A stretch of 33,494 nucleotides of DNA from Candidatus Mediterraneibacter norwichensis (GTDB taxonomy: Bacteria; Bacillota; Clostridia; Lachnospirales; Lachnospiraceae), in assembly GCA_019112765.1 (NCBI GenBank), contig DXIU01000126.1:1-33494 (forward strand), written 5' to 3'. The notes under the pieces are model-generated. The model was not told the DNA's origin and ran no database searches. It was given only the letters and a program-made list of their open reading frames with translations. The number at the start of each line of letters is the position of its first letter. The first letter of the stretch is position 1. Positions 14,263 through 22,844 of this stretch are shown here, piece by piece. A program made the translations under genes and the position numbers.

Positions 14263-15651
14263 ATGGCAGTTTTTCGTGCGGTTTACAATATACTCTGGGG
14301 TGATATTATTACGATCCCCCTGCCCGGCGGCAGTTCCCTGGGACTTTCCCTTCTGGTGATTATTCTTGTCCCGGCAGGACTTTATTTTACAATACGGACA
14401 AGATTTCTCCCATTCCGGCTTTTCCCGGAGATGCTCAGAGTCACCCTTGAGAGTAACAAAAAAACAGATAAAGAAGGAATTTCCGGCCTGCAGGCCCTGA
14501 TTGTCTCTACGGCCTGCCGGGTAGGCATGGGAAATCTGGTAGGCGTGGTGGCGGCCATCTCAGCCGGGGGAGCGGGAGCGGTATTCTGGATGTGGGTCAT
14601 CGCGCTTCTGGGGTCTTCCACCGCATTTATTGAAGCCACGCTGGCACAGATCTATAAGGAAAAAGATCCCCTTTACGGCGGATACCGGGGCGGCCCGGCA
14701 TACTATATTCACCGGCTTTTTATCAAAAAAAACAGTCTGAGAAAACATTCGGTGATTGCGGTGCTGTTTGCTCTTTCCGGACTGATCTGCTGGTGCGGAA
14801 TCAGTCAGGTAATCGGCAATTCTATCTCATCTTCCTTTGAGAATGCCTTTCACGTGCCGCCGCTTTATTCTACCATTGTTCTGGTAGTAATTGCAGCGGT
14901 GATTGTGCTCCGGAAAAATGCGACCGTGAAGGTCCTGGATATTATGGTCCCCATTATGGCGGCATGCTATTTCTTTATTACGCTTTTTATTATTGTAAAA
15001 AACGCGGGACAGCTGCCGGCTGTTTTTGAGCGGATTTTTGCAGAAGCGTTCGGCTTCCGCCAGGTTGTGGGCGGCGGCATCGGCGCGGTGATTATGAACG
15101 GCGCCAAGAGAGGGCTGTTTTCCAATGAAGCGGGATCCGGTTCCGCACCCTGCGCGGCAGCGGCGGCGGATATCAGCCATCCGGCAAAGGAAGGACTTCT
15201 GCAGGCCCTGGGCGTGTTTATTGATACCCTTGTAATCTGCAGTTGCTCTGCTATGATTATGCTTCTGACGCCTGTGGGAATGACAGAGGGCCTGGAGGGC
15301 ATGGATCTGCTGCAGACGGCAATGCAGTACCATTTAGGAGAGTTCGGCGTAATCTTTATTGCGGTGATTCTGTGGCTGTTCAGCTTTTCCACATTTCTCG
15401 GAATCCTGTTTTACGCAAGGCCCAATGTGGCATATCTTTTCGGAGATAACTGGCTGTCTCAGACCCTGTACAAGGTGCTGGCTCTTGTTATGCTCTTTGT
15501 AGGCGGCCTGGCTGCCTACCAGTTTGTCTGGGATCTGGGAGACGTGGGGGTAGGTCTGATGACCGTGTTTAATATGATCGCTCTTATTCCCCTTGCGCCG
15601 AAAGCTCTTGCGTCGCTGAGAGATTATGAGAAAAATGAGATGAGGAAATAA
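14263..15651 (+). CDS. Alanine/glycine:cation symporter, AGCS family
   Basis: A 462-residue inner membrane protein with about eleven membrane segments, of the sodium:alanine symporter (AGCS, DagA/AlsT) family. Family pieces: TRFLPFRLFPEML near the start, VSTACRVGMGNLVGVVAAI, GGPAYYIHR at about 147, NGAKRGLFSNEAGSGSAPCAAAAAD (conserved FSNEAG motif, about 283-307) and the end MTVFNMIALIPLAPK. It takes up alanine or glycine with sodium. The length is normal. The ATG has GAGAGGA upstream. Only 18 bases separate its stop from the response regulator, so some transcripts may run into the Bce module. D-alanine versus L-alanine preference cannot be told. Confidence 0.92.
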   Translation: MAVFRAVYNILWGDIITIPLPGGSSLGLSLLVIILVPAGLYFTIRTRFLPFRLFPEMLRVTLESNKKTDKEGISGLQALIVSTACRVGMGNLVGVVAAISAGGAGAVFWMWVIALLGSSTAFIEATLAQIYKEKDPLYGGYRGGPAYYIHRLFIKKNSLRKHSVIAVLFALSGLICWCGISQVIGNSISSSFENAFHVPPLYSTIVLVVIAAVIVLRKNATVKVLDIMVPIMAACYFFITLFIIVKNAGQLPAVFERIFAEAFGFRQVVGGGIGAVIMNGAKRGLFSNEAGSGSAPCAAAAADISHPAKEGLLQALGVFIDTLVICSCSAMIMLLTPVGMTEGLEGMDLLQTAMQYHLGEFGVIFIAVILWLFSFSTFLGILFYARPNVAYLFGDNWLSQTLYKVLALVMLFVGGLAAYQFVWDLGDVGVGLMTVFNMIALIPLAPKALASLRDYEKNEMRK

Positions 15652-15669
15652 ACAGTGAGGTGACTGCCG

Positions 15670-16338
15670 GTGAAAAAGATACTGATTATTGAGGATGATG
15701 CCACATTGCGGGAGGAACTGCGTCTTCTGCTGGAAAACGGCGGATATGCGCCCTGCGTAACCACAGATTTTGAGAATGCGGCTGATGAGGCGGCGCAGCT
15801 CAGGCCGGATCTTGTTCTGCTGGATATCCTTCTGCCGGATGCCAATGGCCAGTCCATTCTCCGGGAAATCCGTTCCGGATCGGATATCCCTGTGGTTATG
15901 CTGACAAGCCGCGGCACGGATGCAGATGAGATTATCAGCCGCAGCAGCGGAGCAGACGACTATGTGACGAAACCCTATAATCCCGCCCTTCTTCTCCTGC
16001 GGATTGAGACTGTCCTCAGAAGGACGGGCGGGCGCGGCAGCGAGGAGGAACTTACTTACCGGGGAATGCGGCTGAATCTTCTGAGAAGTTCTGTCACATA
16101 TAAGGGAGCTGAGACGGTTCTGTCCCGGAACGAAATGAATATTCTGCACTGTCTTCTGAAAAAGCGGGGAACGATTGTATCCCGGGATGAGCTGATGGAC
16201 TATCTGTGGGACCGCAGTGATTTTGTAGATGACAATACGCTGACAGTCAATATCAATCGTCTGAGAAAAAGACTGGAAGGGCTGGGCTTTCCGGATGTGA
16301 TTGAGACAAGGCGGAAACAGGGGTATATGCTTGTATGA
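15670..16338 (+). CDS. Response regulator, OmpR family, BceR-like
   Basis: A 222-residue two-component response regulator. The receiver domain has Asp9-Asp10, the phosphorylated Asp52 (LVLLDILLP), Thr79 and Lys101 (DDYVTKPY). The DNA-binding winged helix (about 128-222) includes LSRNEMNILHCLLKKRG and DDNTLTVNINRLRKRLE, the latter typical of BceR-like members. The start is GTG at 15670 with GAGGTGA upstream. It overlaps the kinase gene by four bases and lies upstream of a bceAB-type transporter pair whose promoter region carries a matching palindromic box (17484-17507). It probably switches on that transporter in response to a cell-wall-active peptide; the peptide is unknown. Confidence 0.93.
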   Translation: MKKILIIEDDATLREELRLLLENGGYAPCVTTDFENAADEAAQLRPDLVLLDILLPDANGQSILREIRSGSDIPVVMLTSRGTDADEIISRSSGADDYVTKPYNPALLLLRIETVLRRTGGRGSEEELTYRGMRLNLLRSSVTYKGAETVLSRNEMNILHCLLKKRGTIVSRDELMDYLWDRSDFVDDNTLTVNINRLRKRLEGLGFPDVIETRRKQGYMLV

Positions 16339-17366
16339 GACCGGGAAAATATATAAAAGACCATATTTATCATATTCTGCTGTGGACGGCGGGGATTCTT
16401 CTGGCAGACGGAACCGTATATCTGTTTGGCGGAAGCTCTGTGTTTCTTGTTTTTCTGACCGTGATTCTGGCAGGCGCATGCGGTGCTGTCTTTTATTATG
16501 ATTTTTCACGGAAACGGCGGTTTTATGACGATCTTCTGGGAAAACTGGAACGTCTTGAGGAAAAATATCTTGTGGCGGAGATGATGAAGGAGCCGGGATT
16601 TCTGGAAGGGAAGATTCTCTACCATTCCTATGTGGACATCCTGAAATCCATGAACGACGCCATCGGACGGCATGAACGGGTCAGCGGAGAGTTCCGCCGG
16701 TATGTGGAAACATGGATCCATCAGGTCAAGCTTCCGATTGCAAGCGCAAAGCTTATTCTTCATAATAATCCCGGCGAAACCGGGAGACGTCTGAAGGAAC
16801 AGCTTTCAAGAATTGAAAATGACGTGGAGCAGGTGCTGTACTACATCCGCAGTGAAGTGCCCCAGAATGATTACAGTATCTCTTCCTGTTCTCTCAGGGA
16901 AATCGTGGAGGATACGGTGAGGGAAAATAAGGACAGTCTGATACTGAATCAGTTTTCTGTTTCCGTGGACGTGGGAGAGCAGTACGTGTATACGGACCGG
17001 AAATGGCTTGCGTTTATGCTGGGGCAGATCATCAGCAACAGTGTAAAATACTGCCGGGAGGAGCAGCGGAAGATCCGCTTTTTTACAGAGGAAGATGCAG
17101 AAGGAAATGTAATTCTGTGGACAGAGGATAACGGATGGGGAATTGACAGTGCGGATCTGCCCCGGATATTTGAAAAATCCTTTACCGGGAAAAACGGCAG
17201 ACGGCTCTCTTCTACCGGAATGGGACTTTATATCTGCAGCAGGCTGTGCGGGGAGCTGGGACACCGGATAACGGCCCGCTCCGAAGCAGGAGAGTATACC
17301 AGAATCGGAATTACCTTTGGAACAGGGAGTGCTGAGAAAAGCGGCCGGGAGACTGACGGGAAATAA
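16335..17366 (+). CDS. Sensor histidine kinase, BceS-like intramembrane-sensing type
   Basis: A 343-residue kinase with two membrane segments close together near the N-terminus (about 13-31 and 35-54) and almost no extracellular loop, the layout of intramembrane-sensing kinases such as BceS. The H-box is YVETWIHQVKLPIA with His129. The ATPase domain has the N-box QIISNSVKY, G1 DNGWGI and G2 STGMGLYI. BceS-type kinases do not sense the antibiotic directly but respond to the activity of the BceAB transporter. It overlaps the regulator gene (ATGA) and is followed by a terminator-like hairpin and then the transporter genes. Confidence 0.93.
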   Translation: MRPGKYIKDHIYHILLWTAGILLADGTVYLFGGSSVFLVFLTVILAGACGAVFYYDFSRKRRFYDDLLGKLERLEEKYLVAEMMKEPGFLEGKILYHSYVDILKSMNDAIGRHERVSGEFRRYVETWIHQVKLPIASAKLILHNNPGETGRRLKEQLSRIENDVEQVLYYIRSEVPQNDYSISSCSLREIVEDTVRENKDSLILNQFSVSVDVGEQYVYTDRKWLAFMLGQIISNSVKYCREEQRKIRFFTEEDAEGNVILWTEDNGWGIDSADLPRIFEKSFTGKNGRRLSSTGMGLYICSRLCGELGHRITARSEAGEYTRIGITFGTGSAEKSGRETDGK

Positions 17367-17375
17367 AGGAAATAT

Positions 17376-17420
17376 AAGAGTATACAGAAGAACGGACCGG
17401 TCTTTTGTATGCTCTTTTAT
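17376..17420 (+). terminator. Imperfect terminator after the bceS-like gene
   Basis: Arms AAGAG-ATACA-AAGA and TCTT-TGTAT-CTCTT with small mismatches, inner CGG/CCG, then TTTTATT. It separates the constitutive kinase/regulator genes from the induced transporter genes. Confidence 0.6.
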
Positions 17421-17483
17421 TCTACAGGAAAGTCTTCCGGACTGCCGGCAGAAAAATGATGACTGCAGTATTGCGGCAGCGCG

Positions 17484-17507
17484 TAAACTTACAGATCTGT
17501 AAGTTTA
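17484..17507. promoter_or_regulatory. Perfect 24-base palindrome, BceR-type binding box
   Basis: Bases 17484-17507 read the same on both strands: arm TAAACTTACAGA followed by its complement. The core TTACA-GATC-TGTAA fits the TNACA-N4-TGTNA box reported for BceR-like regulators. It lies 97 bases before the ATPase gene start. No clear -35/-10 pair could be assigned, as expected for an activator-dependent promoter. Confidence 0.82.
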
Positions 17508-17604
17508 TGAAATTCCTTTCAATGGTACAGAAATGCAGGAGAAGATATGCTGTATATAAAGAAAACCGTGTGTACGCACGGGCAGGAAAGGATGGATTGA
17601 TTAT

Positions 17605-18372
17605 ATGAGCGGACTGCTGAGAGTAGAGAATCTCGTAAAATATTACGGGAACAGGTCAAGTCTTACAAAAGCGCTGAATGATATATCCCTGAATGTGGAG
17701 GAAGGGGAATTCACGGCAATTATGGGGGCTTCCGGTTCCGGCAAAACTACGCTTCTGAACTGCATCTCCACCATTGACCGGCCCACGGCCGGGCATATCT
17801 ATATTGACGGGGTGTGCACCTCAAAGCTGAAGCGCAATGCACTGGCGGACTTCCGCAGAGACCGGCTGGGATTTATCTTTCAGGAGTTTAATCTGCTGGA
17901 TACACTGACAGTTTGTGAGAACATTGCCATTGCTCTGCAGATTCAGAGATGCGCGCCGAAAGAAGTGCAGGGAAGGGCGCGGGAAGCGGCAGAAAAGCTG
18001 GGAATTGCAGATGTACTGGACAAATATCCCTATCAGATATCCGGCGGGCAGAAGCAGAGGACGGCGGCGGCCCGGGCAATTGTTACACACCCTTCTCTGA
18101 TTCTTGCCGACGAGCCTACCGGAGCGCTGGATTCCAGAAACGCGCGGCAGCTTCTGGACAGTCTGGAAAAGCTGAACCGGGAGGAAAACGCAGCCATTCT
18201 GATGGTAACCCACGACGCATATACAGCCAGTTATTCATCAAGAGTTCTGTTTATCAAAGACGGCAGACTTTTCCATGAGCTGAGACGGGGAAAAGAGGAC
18301 AGAAAAGCATTTTTTGAACAGATTATGAATGTGACAGCCCTTATGGGAGGTGATCTGAATTATGCTGTTTAG
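17605..18372 (+). CDS. ABC transporter ATP-binding protein, BceA-like
   Basis: A 255-residue ATPase of the peptide-resistance (BceA, MacB-like) branch. Walker A GASGSGKTT (41-49), Q-loop FQEFNLLDTLTV, signature ISGGQKQR (145-152), Walker B LILADEPTGALD (165-176) and the switch His in VTHDAYTASYSSRVLFIKDG are all present. It powers the partner permease, which frees cell-wall lipid targets from peptide antibiotics such as bacitracin-type compounds. AGGAAAGGATGG precedes the ATG. It overlaps the permease gene by 11 bases. A BceR-type palindrome lies upstream. Confidence 0.94.
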   Translation: MSGLLRVENLVKYYGNRSSLTKALNDISLNVEEGEFTAIMGASGSGKTTLLNCISTIDRPTAGHIYIDGVCTSKLKRNALADFRRDRLGFIFQEFNLLDTLTVCENIAIALQIQRCAPKEVQGRAREAAEKLGIADVLDKYPYQISGGQKQRTAAARAIVTHPSLILADEPTGALDSRNARQLLDSLEKLNREENAAILMVTHDAYTASYSSRVLFIKDGRLFHELRRGKEDRKAFFEQIMNVTALMGGDLNYAV

Positions 18373-20452
18373 CCTTTCCTTAAAAAATATCAGAAAGAGC
18401 ATAAAAGATTATTCGATTTACTTTTTTACCCTGCTTCTGGGCGTCTGTATTTTTTATGTGTTCGATGCCATCGGCGACCAGACTGCCATGATGGAATTGT
18501 CCGGGACCAAATCCCGCATTGTGCACACCATGAATACCGCGCTTTCCGGTATGAGCGTGGTTGTTTCCCTTATTCTGGGCTTCCTGATCGTCTATGCCAG
18601 CCGCTTTCTGATACGCAGGAGAAAGAAGGAACTGGGAATTTATCTTACGCTGGGCATGAGAAGAAGCGCGGTTATCCGTATCCTGCTGACAGAGACGGTC
18701 CTGATCGGACTGCTTTCTCTGGGCGCCGGCCTTCTGATCGGCATCGGGCTGTCTCAGTTTATGTCGCTGTTTGTGGCGAATATGTTCGAGGCGGATATGA
18801 GCAGATTTGTGTTTACCATCTCTCTGGCGGCTGTCGGAAAAACGATCTGCTATTTTGTGATTATCTATCTTGTCGTGATTGTTATGAATATTGTAGTTGT
18901 GGCCAGATCCCGGCTGATCCGTCTGCTGGTAGCGGACCGGGTGCAGGAAACGATACATCTGAAAAATCCGGCGGTCAGCTTTTTCCTGTTTCTGGCAGCC
19001 TGCGGCATGCTTGCTTTCGCGTACTATAATGTGACGGCCAATCAGGAGGCGATGGAGACCCAGGGAGATGTGATGCTTCAGATTCTTCTGGGAATCGCGG
19101 GAACCTTTCTGATCTTCTGGTCTGTATCCGGATTCGTTCTGGCAATTGTCAAAAAGATTCCGGGCATATACAACAGACGGCTGAATTCCTTTGTGCTGGG
19201 TGAGGTAAGCGCCCGGATCAATACCTCGGCAGCTGCAGGCACCATTATCTGTCTGCTGCTTTTCGCGACCATCTGTATCCTGTCCGCGGCATTTACGCTG
19301 AAGGCGGACAGGGAATGGCGGATGGAAAATCAGGCTCCTGCGGATGTGTGTATGTGGCGGTCTGTGCCGGAGGGGACAAAGTATGATACAGATGAAAGTG
19401 TAAGAGCGGTTCTTGAGGAAAAGGGATTTGATATGGAAGCGCTGGATGTGCGGGGAGAGTTCGTCATATATAAGAGAGCCGAGGCCACCGAGGGTGCGGT
19501 AATGGGAAGCTTCATGGACCGCCTTCTGGAACAGGATCCCACATTTCAGGCCATGGCGGAAAATACGGTGGAGATCATCCGGGCAGGTGATTACAACAGG
19601 GCGGCCGGCATCTACGGATTTGAGCCGGTAAAGCTTGGCCCGGATCAGTATGCCGTAAGCTGTGACTATCCCTCCATGCAGGAATTTTTCAATCAGGGAC
19701 TGATGGAAAACGATACGGTTGAAATATGCGGAAGGACACTGAAAGCGGCTTATCCGGAGTGTGTGGAAGGGTATATACAGATGAGTTATTCCGAGTCCAA
19801 CATGGGACTTCTTGTAGTGCCGGACGACCTTCCTCTGACGGAACAGGACGTATTTCAGAGCTGTCTGATTTCAGACTATACGCCGGAATATGATAACCGG
19901 GATTTTTATTCCTGGATGGATGACGGCGGATTTGAAGAACAGATAAATGCCGGTCTGACAGATACAGAGTCCGGCAGCGGACAGGAAGATCAGGGCGCAG
20001 TTCAGATCAGTACCAGATCCCGCATTTATGACGACAGCATCGGCTCCAGCGCGATGGCGGTCTTTATTGCCCTGTATCTGGGATTTGTGTTTATTGTCAG
20101 CGGGGCGGCGATTCTTGCCCTGAAGGAAATGTCCGACGCCATAGACAGCAGGGGAAAATACAGAATTCTCAGGCAGCTGGGAGCGGGAGAGAAAGAAGTG
20201 AACCGGGCGCTGGTGATCCAGATGGGTATCTTTTTCGGCTTGCCGCTTCTTCTGGCAGCGGTGCATTCTGTTTTCGGCATCCAGGTCAGCTATACCATGC
20301 TGGGAATCTATGCATCTGTGGACTCCCTGCCGCCTCTGATTGTTGCGGCAGTGCTGATCGGTATTTTATATGGAGGATATTTTGCGGTATCGTATCTGTG
20401 CTGCAGGCGGGTGATCAGAGTATCCGGGGACACTTGTGGAACTGGAGTATGA
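18362..20452 (+). CDS. ABC transporter permease, BceB-like
   Basis: A 696-residue permease with the BceB layout: ten predicted membrane segments, FtsX-like regions, and a large extracellular domain of about 240 residues between segments 7 and 8 (about 315-560) that recognises the antibiotic and signals to the kinase. The N-terminus begins LKNIRKSIKDYSIYFFTLLLGV as in the family, and GKYRILRQLGAGEKEVNRAL lies before the last two segments. It is coupled to the ATPase gene by an 11-base overlap. The last nine or so residues (SGDTCGTGV) come from DNA that also encodes an esterase remnant, so the original C-terminus may have been replaced when a deletion joined the two genes. Confidence 0.92.
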   Translation: MLFSLSLKNIRKSIKDYSIYFFTLLLGVCIFYVFDAIGDQTAMMELSGTKSRIVHTMNTALSGMSVVVSLILGFLIVYASRFLIRRRKKELGIYLTLGMRRSAVIRILLTETVLIGLLSLGAGLLIGIGLSQFMSLFVANMFEADMSRFVFTISLAAVGKTICYFVIIYLVVIVMNIVVVARSRLIRLLVADRVQETIHLKNPAVSFFLFLAACGMLAFAYYNVTANQEAMETQGDVMLQILLGIAGTFLIFWSVSGFVLAIVKKIPGIYNRRLNSFVLGEVSARINTSAAAGTIICLLLFATICILSAAFTLKADREWRMENQAPADVCMWRSVPEGTKYDTDESVRAVLEEKGFDMEALDVRGEFVIYKRAEATEGAVMGSFMDRLLEQDPTFQAMAENTVEIIRAGDYNRAAGIYGFEPVKLGPDQYAVSCDYPSMQEFFNQGLMENDTVEICGRTLKAAYPECVEGYIQMSYSESNMGLLVVPDDLPLTEQDVFQSCLISDYTPEYDNRDFYSWMDDGGFEEQINAGLTDTESGSGQEDQGAVQISTRSRIYDDSIGSSAMAVFIALYLGFVFIVSGAAILALKEMSDAIDSRGKYRILRQLGAGEKEVNRALVIQMGIFFGLPLLLAAVHSVFGIQVSYTMLGIYASVDSLPPLIVAAVLIGILYGGYFAVSYLCCRRVIRVSGDTCGTGV

Positions 20453-20687
20453 CACATATGAATCCATGACTTACGAGGAACACAGTCAGGTGCTTCATAA
20501 GAGAGCAATTGTATATCTTCCCTACGGATATTCTGAAGAAGAACCGTATAATGTGTTTTACCTGATGCATGGAGGGTGGAGCAATGAGACCACTTATCTG
20601 TATTTTCTGGAACAGGAGGGCGGCGTACACAGCGGAGAACATGCACAGGAATATTTCTATAACGGGCTGTGCTGGATCTGGCAGTAG
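20415..20687 (+). pseudogene. Esterase (CE1/feruloyl-esterase-like) remnant with internal deletion
   Basis: An open stretch in a different frame from bceB and overlapping its last 38 bases. It reads GTLVELEYDTY, then RAIVYLPYGYSEEEPYNVFYLMHGG, which is the beginning of an alpha/beta-hydrolase esterase of the CE1 type (oxyanion-loop HGG). After about 60 residues it jumps to GGVHSGEHAQEYFYNGLCWIWQ, which resembles the very end of such esterases (GGxH plus the terminal helix). The catalytic-serine region and about 150-200 residues are missing, yet the frame remains open. The natural start is lost too; GTG at 20436 is only formally available. An alternative is an unrelated small protein, but the two matching ends make a remnant more likely. 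Confidence 0.68.
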
Positions 20688-20717
20688 AGAAAAAAGATTC
20701 AAAAACAGAGTTTCTTT

Positions 20718-20764
20718 AAAAAAGTTGTATTGTTTTTATTATCTAAAAGCAATACAACTTTTTA
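20718..20764 (+). terminator. Intrinsic terminator after the bceAB/esterase-remnant region
   Basis: Perfect 14-base arms AAAAAGTTGTATTG (20718 on) and CAATACAACTTTTT (20750-20763) around a 17-base loop, with flanking A and T runs. It may act in both directions. Confidence 0.88.
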
Positions 20765-20807
20765 TTATTCTCCAAAAACCTGAAAAAAATTTTATAAATA
20801 CTGCGAA

Positions 20808-20841
20808 TTGTATTGAAAGTTGTTTTGTTATATAGTGTAAT
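20808..20841 (+). promoter_or_regulatory. Promoter for araR
   Basis: Two overlapping choices fit: TTGTAT (20808-20813)-17-TATAGT (20831-20836), or TTGAAA (20813-20818)-17-TGTAAT (20836-20841). No palindrome similar to the Bacillus AraR operator was found here. Confidence 0.6.
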
Positions 20842-20889
20842 AGTAGACAGGATATCTTCTTTGATTCAGAAGGGAAGGGAGGGCCGGAA

Positions 20890-21972
20890 ATGCAGAAAAA
20901 ATACGAGACAGTTGTATGCTGGGTGCTTGACGAGATTGAAAGCGGAAATTTAAGCTACGGCGACCGGCTTCCTTCTGAAAAGGATCTGATGGAAAAGTTT
21001 CAGGTAAGCCGGCAGACGATCCGCAGAGCACTGGAAGTTCTGGCGGAAAAAGGAACCGTTGAGGGAAGAAGGGGGAGCGGCACTTATGTGGCGGTCAACA
21101 GGAGACGGCGTGAACGGAGGGAAATCCGGATCGCGGTAATGCCTACTTATGTGGACACCTATATATTCCCGGCCATTATAAGAGGGATTGAGTCGGTGTT
21201 TTCCAGGGAAGGATGCACACTTCAGCTTTCTGTGACCAATAATACAGTGGAGCGGGAGCGGATGTTTTTGAAGGAATTCCTTAACACCCAGTCCGTTGAC
21301 GGTGTTATAGCGGAAACGGTTAAAAGCGGACTCCCAAGTCCGAATCTGGAACTATACGACAGCCTTGAGAAGTCCGGAATTCCGGTTCTGTTTATTAACA
21401 GCTTTTACAGCGGACTTAATATCCCGCATATCAGCCTGAACGACAGAAAAGCCGGATATGCCGCAACGAAACACCTTCTGGACTGCGGGCATACGCGGGT
21501 GGGAGGTATCTTCAAGGCAGATGACGGTCAGGGACATCTTCGTTATGCAGGGTATACAGATGCCCTGATGGAACGGGATATCAAAGTCCGGGGCAGCAAG
21601 ATCATATGGATGGATTCCGAGGAAATCCGTGATATGGAAGAAGACGCAGGCCGGATTCTGAAACGGCTGAAAGGCTGTACAGCCTGCGTCTGCTACAATG
21701 ACGAGATCGCAAATCATCTGGTAGGTATTCTTACAAAAGCAGGAGTGCGGGTCCCGAGAGATATCTCTATTGTAGGGATCGATAATTCCAGTCTGGCACA
21801 GTTCTGCAGCGTACCGCTTACCTCGGTACGCAACCCGGTGGAAGAGCTGGGACGCGCGGCGGCGGAATGCATGGTCGCGAAGATCTGCAGGAACCAGGAG
21901 ATGAAAACCGAAGAATTCGAACCGGAACTTGTAATGCGCAATTCTGTCCGGGTAATCAGCGAGGTATCCTGA
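20890..21972 (+). CDS. araR: Arabinose operon repressor AraR, GntR/LacI chimera type
   Basis: A 360-residue regulator with an N-terminal GntR-type winged helix ([20 protein letters not shown], then [17 protein letters not shown], about 10-70) and a C-terminal LacI/periplasmic-binding-like sugar domain (from about 80, with [14 protein letters not shown] and [13 protein letters not shown]). This chimera is the architecture and length of AraR of Bacillus (about 362 residues), which represses arabinose genes until L-arabinose binds. It stands first in a cluster with araD, araA and a sugar kinase, supporting the name. GGGAGGG lies upstream of the ATG. Its operators were not identified with confidence. 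Confidence 0.9.
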   Translation: MQKKYETVVCWVLDEIESGNLSYGDRLPSEKDLMEKFQVSRQTIRRALEVLAEKGTVEGRRGSGTYVAVNRRRRERREIRIAVMPTYVDTYIFPAIIRGIESVFSREGCTLQLSVTNNTVERERMFLKEFLNTQSVDGVIAETVKSGLPSPNLELYDSLEKSGIPVLFINSFYSGLNIPHISLNDRKAGYAATKHLLDCGHTRVGGIFKADDGQGHLRYAGYTDALMERDIKVRGSKIIWMDSEEIRDMEEDAGRILKRLKGCTACVCYNDEIANHLVGILTKAGVRVPRDISIVGIDNSSLAQFCSVPLTSVRNPVEELGRAAAECMVAKICRNQEMKTEEFEPELVMRNSVRVISEVS

Positions 21973-21994
21973 CAGAGATAATTATTTCTGATAA

Positions 21995-22019
21995 AAACAC
22001 CGGAAAAGAAACGGTGTTT
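21995..22019. promoter_or_regulatory. Inverted repeat between araR and araD
   Basis: Arms AAACACCG (21995-22002) and CGGTGTTT (22012-22019) with a 9-base loop, ending 24 bases before the araD start. On the plus strand only three T residues close the stem, so read-through is likely; on the minus strand a T run follows. It may be an RNA stabiliser or an operator. Confidence 0.5.
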
Positions 22020-22043
22020 AAAAATAGAAAGGAGACAAAAATT

Positions 22044-22745
22044 ATGCTGGAACAATTAAAAAAAGAAGTGTATGAGGCAAACATGCTGCTTCCCAAGTAC
22101 AACCTGGTAACATTTACCTGGGGAAATGTCAGCGGAATCGACAGGGAGTCAGGACTCTTTGTTATCAAGCCGAGCGGTGTGGAGTACGATCTTCTCAAAC
22201 CGGAGGACATGGTTGTTATGGACCTTCAGGGAAATAAGGTGGAGGGAAGATACAATCCGTCTTCTGATACCCCGACTCATCTGGTGCTCTACAATCGTTT
22301 CAAAGATATCGGCGGTGTGGTTCATACACACTCAGCATGGGCTACAAGCTGGGCTCAGGCGGGCCGGGATATCCCATGCTACGGAACAACACATGCAGAT
22401 TATATTTACGGCGAGATCCCCTGTGTGCGCAACCTGACAAAAGACGAGATCGAGGAAGCTTATGAGAAAAACACAGGTGTTCTGATCGCGGATGAATTTG
22501 AGGCAAGGAAGAAAGATCCCATCGCCGTACCGGCAGTACTGTGCAAAAACCACGGTGTATTTACATGGGGCAAAGACGCTCACGAAGCAGTTCACAATGC
22601 AGTTGTGGCAGAAGAAGTGGCGAAGATGGCTGCAAGATGCGAGATGATCAATCCGAACGTAAAACCAGCTCCCCAGGAGCTTCAGGACAAGCATTATTAC
22701 AGAAAACACGGAGCAAATGCTTATTACGGACAGAACAATAACTAG
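22044..22745 (+). CDS. araD: L-ribulose-5-phosphate 4-epimerase
   Basis: A 233-residue class II aldolase-like epimerase that converts L-ribulose-5-phosphate to D-xylulose-5-phosphate. Seen: GNVSG (27-31 region) and KPSG for phosphate, SSDTPTHL, the zinc histidines in [24 protein letters not shown], the third zinc ligand in NHGVFTWGK, and the C-terminal [15 protein letters not shown], all as in E. coli AraD (231 residues). The ATG at 22044 has AAAGGAG upstream; the longer frame from 21867 overlaps araR and is rejected. Codon use is that of a highly expressed gene. Zinc-dependent, cytoplasmic. Confidence 0.97.
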   Translation: MLEQLKKEVYEANMLLPKYNLVTFTWGNVSGIDRESGLFVIKPSGVEYDLLKPEDMVVMDLQGNKVEGRYNPSSDTPTHLVLYNRFKDIGGVVHTHSAWATSWAQAGRDIPCYGTTHADYIYGEIPCVRNLTKDEIEEAYEKNTGVLIADEFEARKKDPIAVPAVLCKNHGVFTWGKDAHEAVHNAVVAEEVAKMAARCEMINPNVKPAPQELQDKHYYRKHGANAYYGQNNN

Positions 22746-22844
22746 GACAGCGCCCGGCAGGGAGCTGCCTGTAACCCGCAACAGGTAACAGGGACAGATT
22801 ATTTGTCCTGGATTATAAAGATTTAAAACAGGAGGAAAACAAAC
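22746..22844 (+). other. Structured spacer between araD and araA
   Basis: The 99-base gap holds GGCAG/CTGCC (22756-22760 with 22765-22769) and CCTGT/ACAGG (22768-22772 with 22781-22785), whose arms overlap and exclude each other, then GGACA/TGTCC (22792-22796 with 22804-22808). No T runs follow. AGGAGG for araA lies at the end. Confidence 0.5.
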
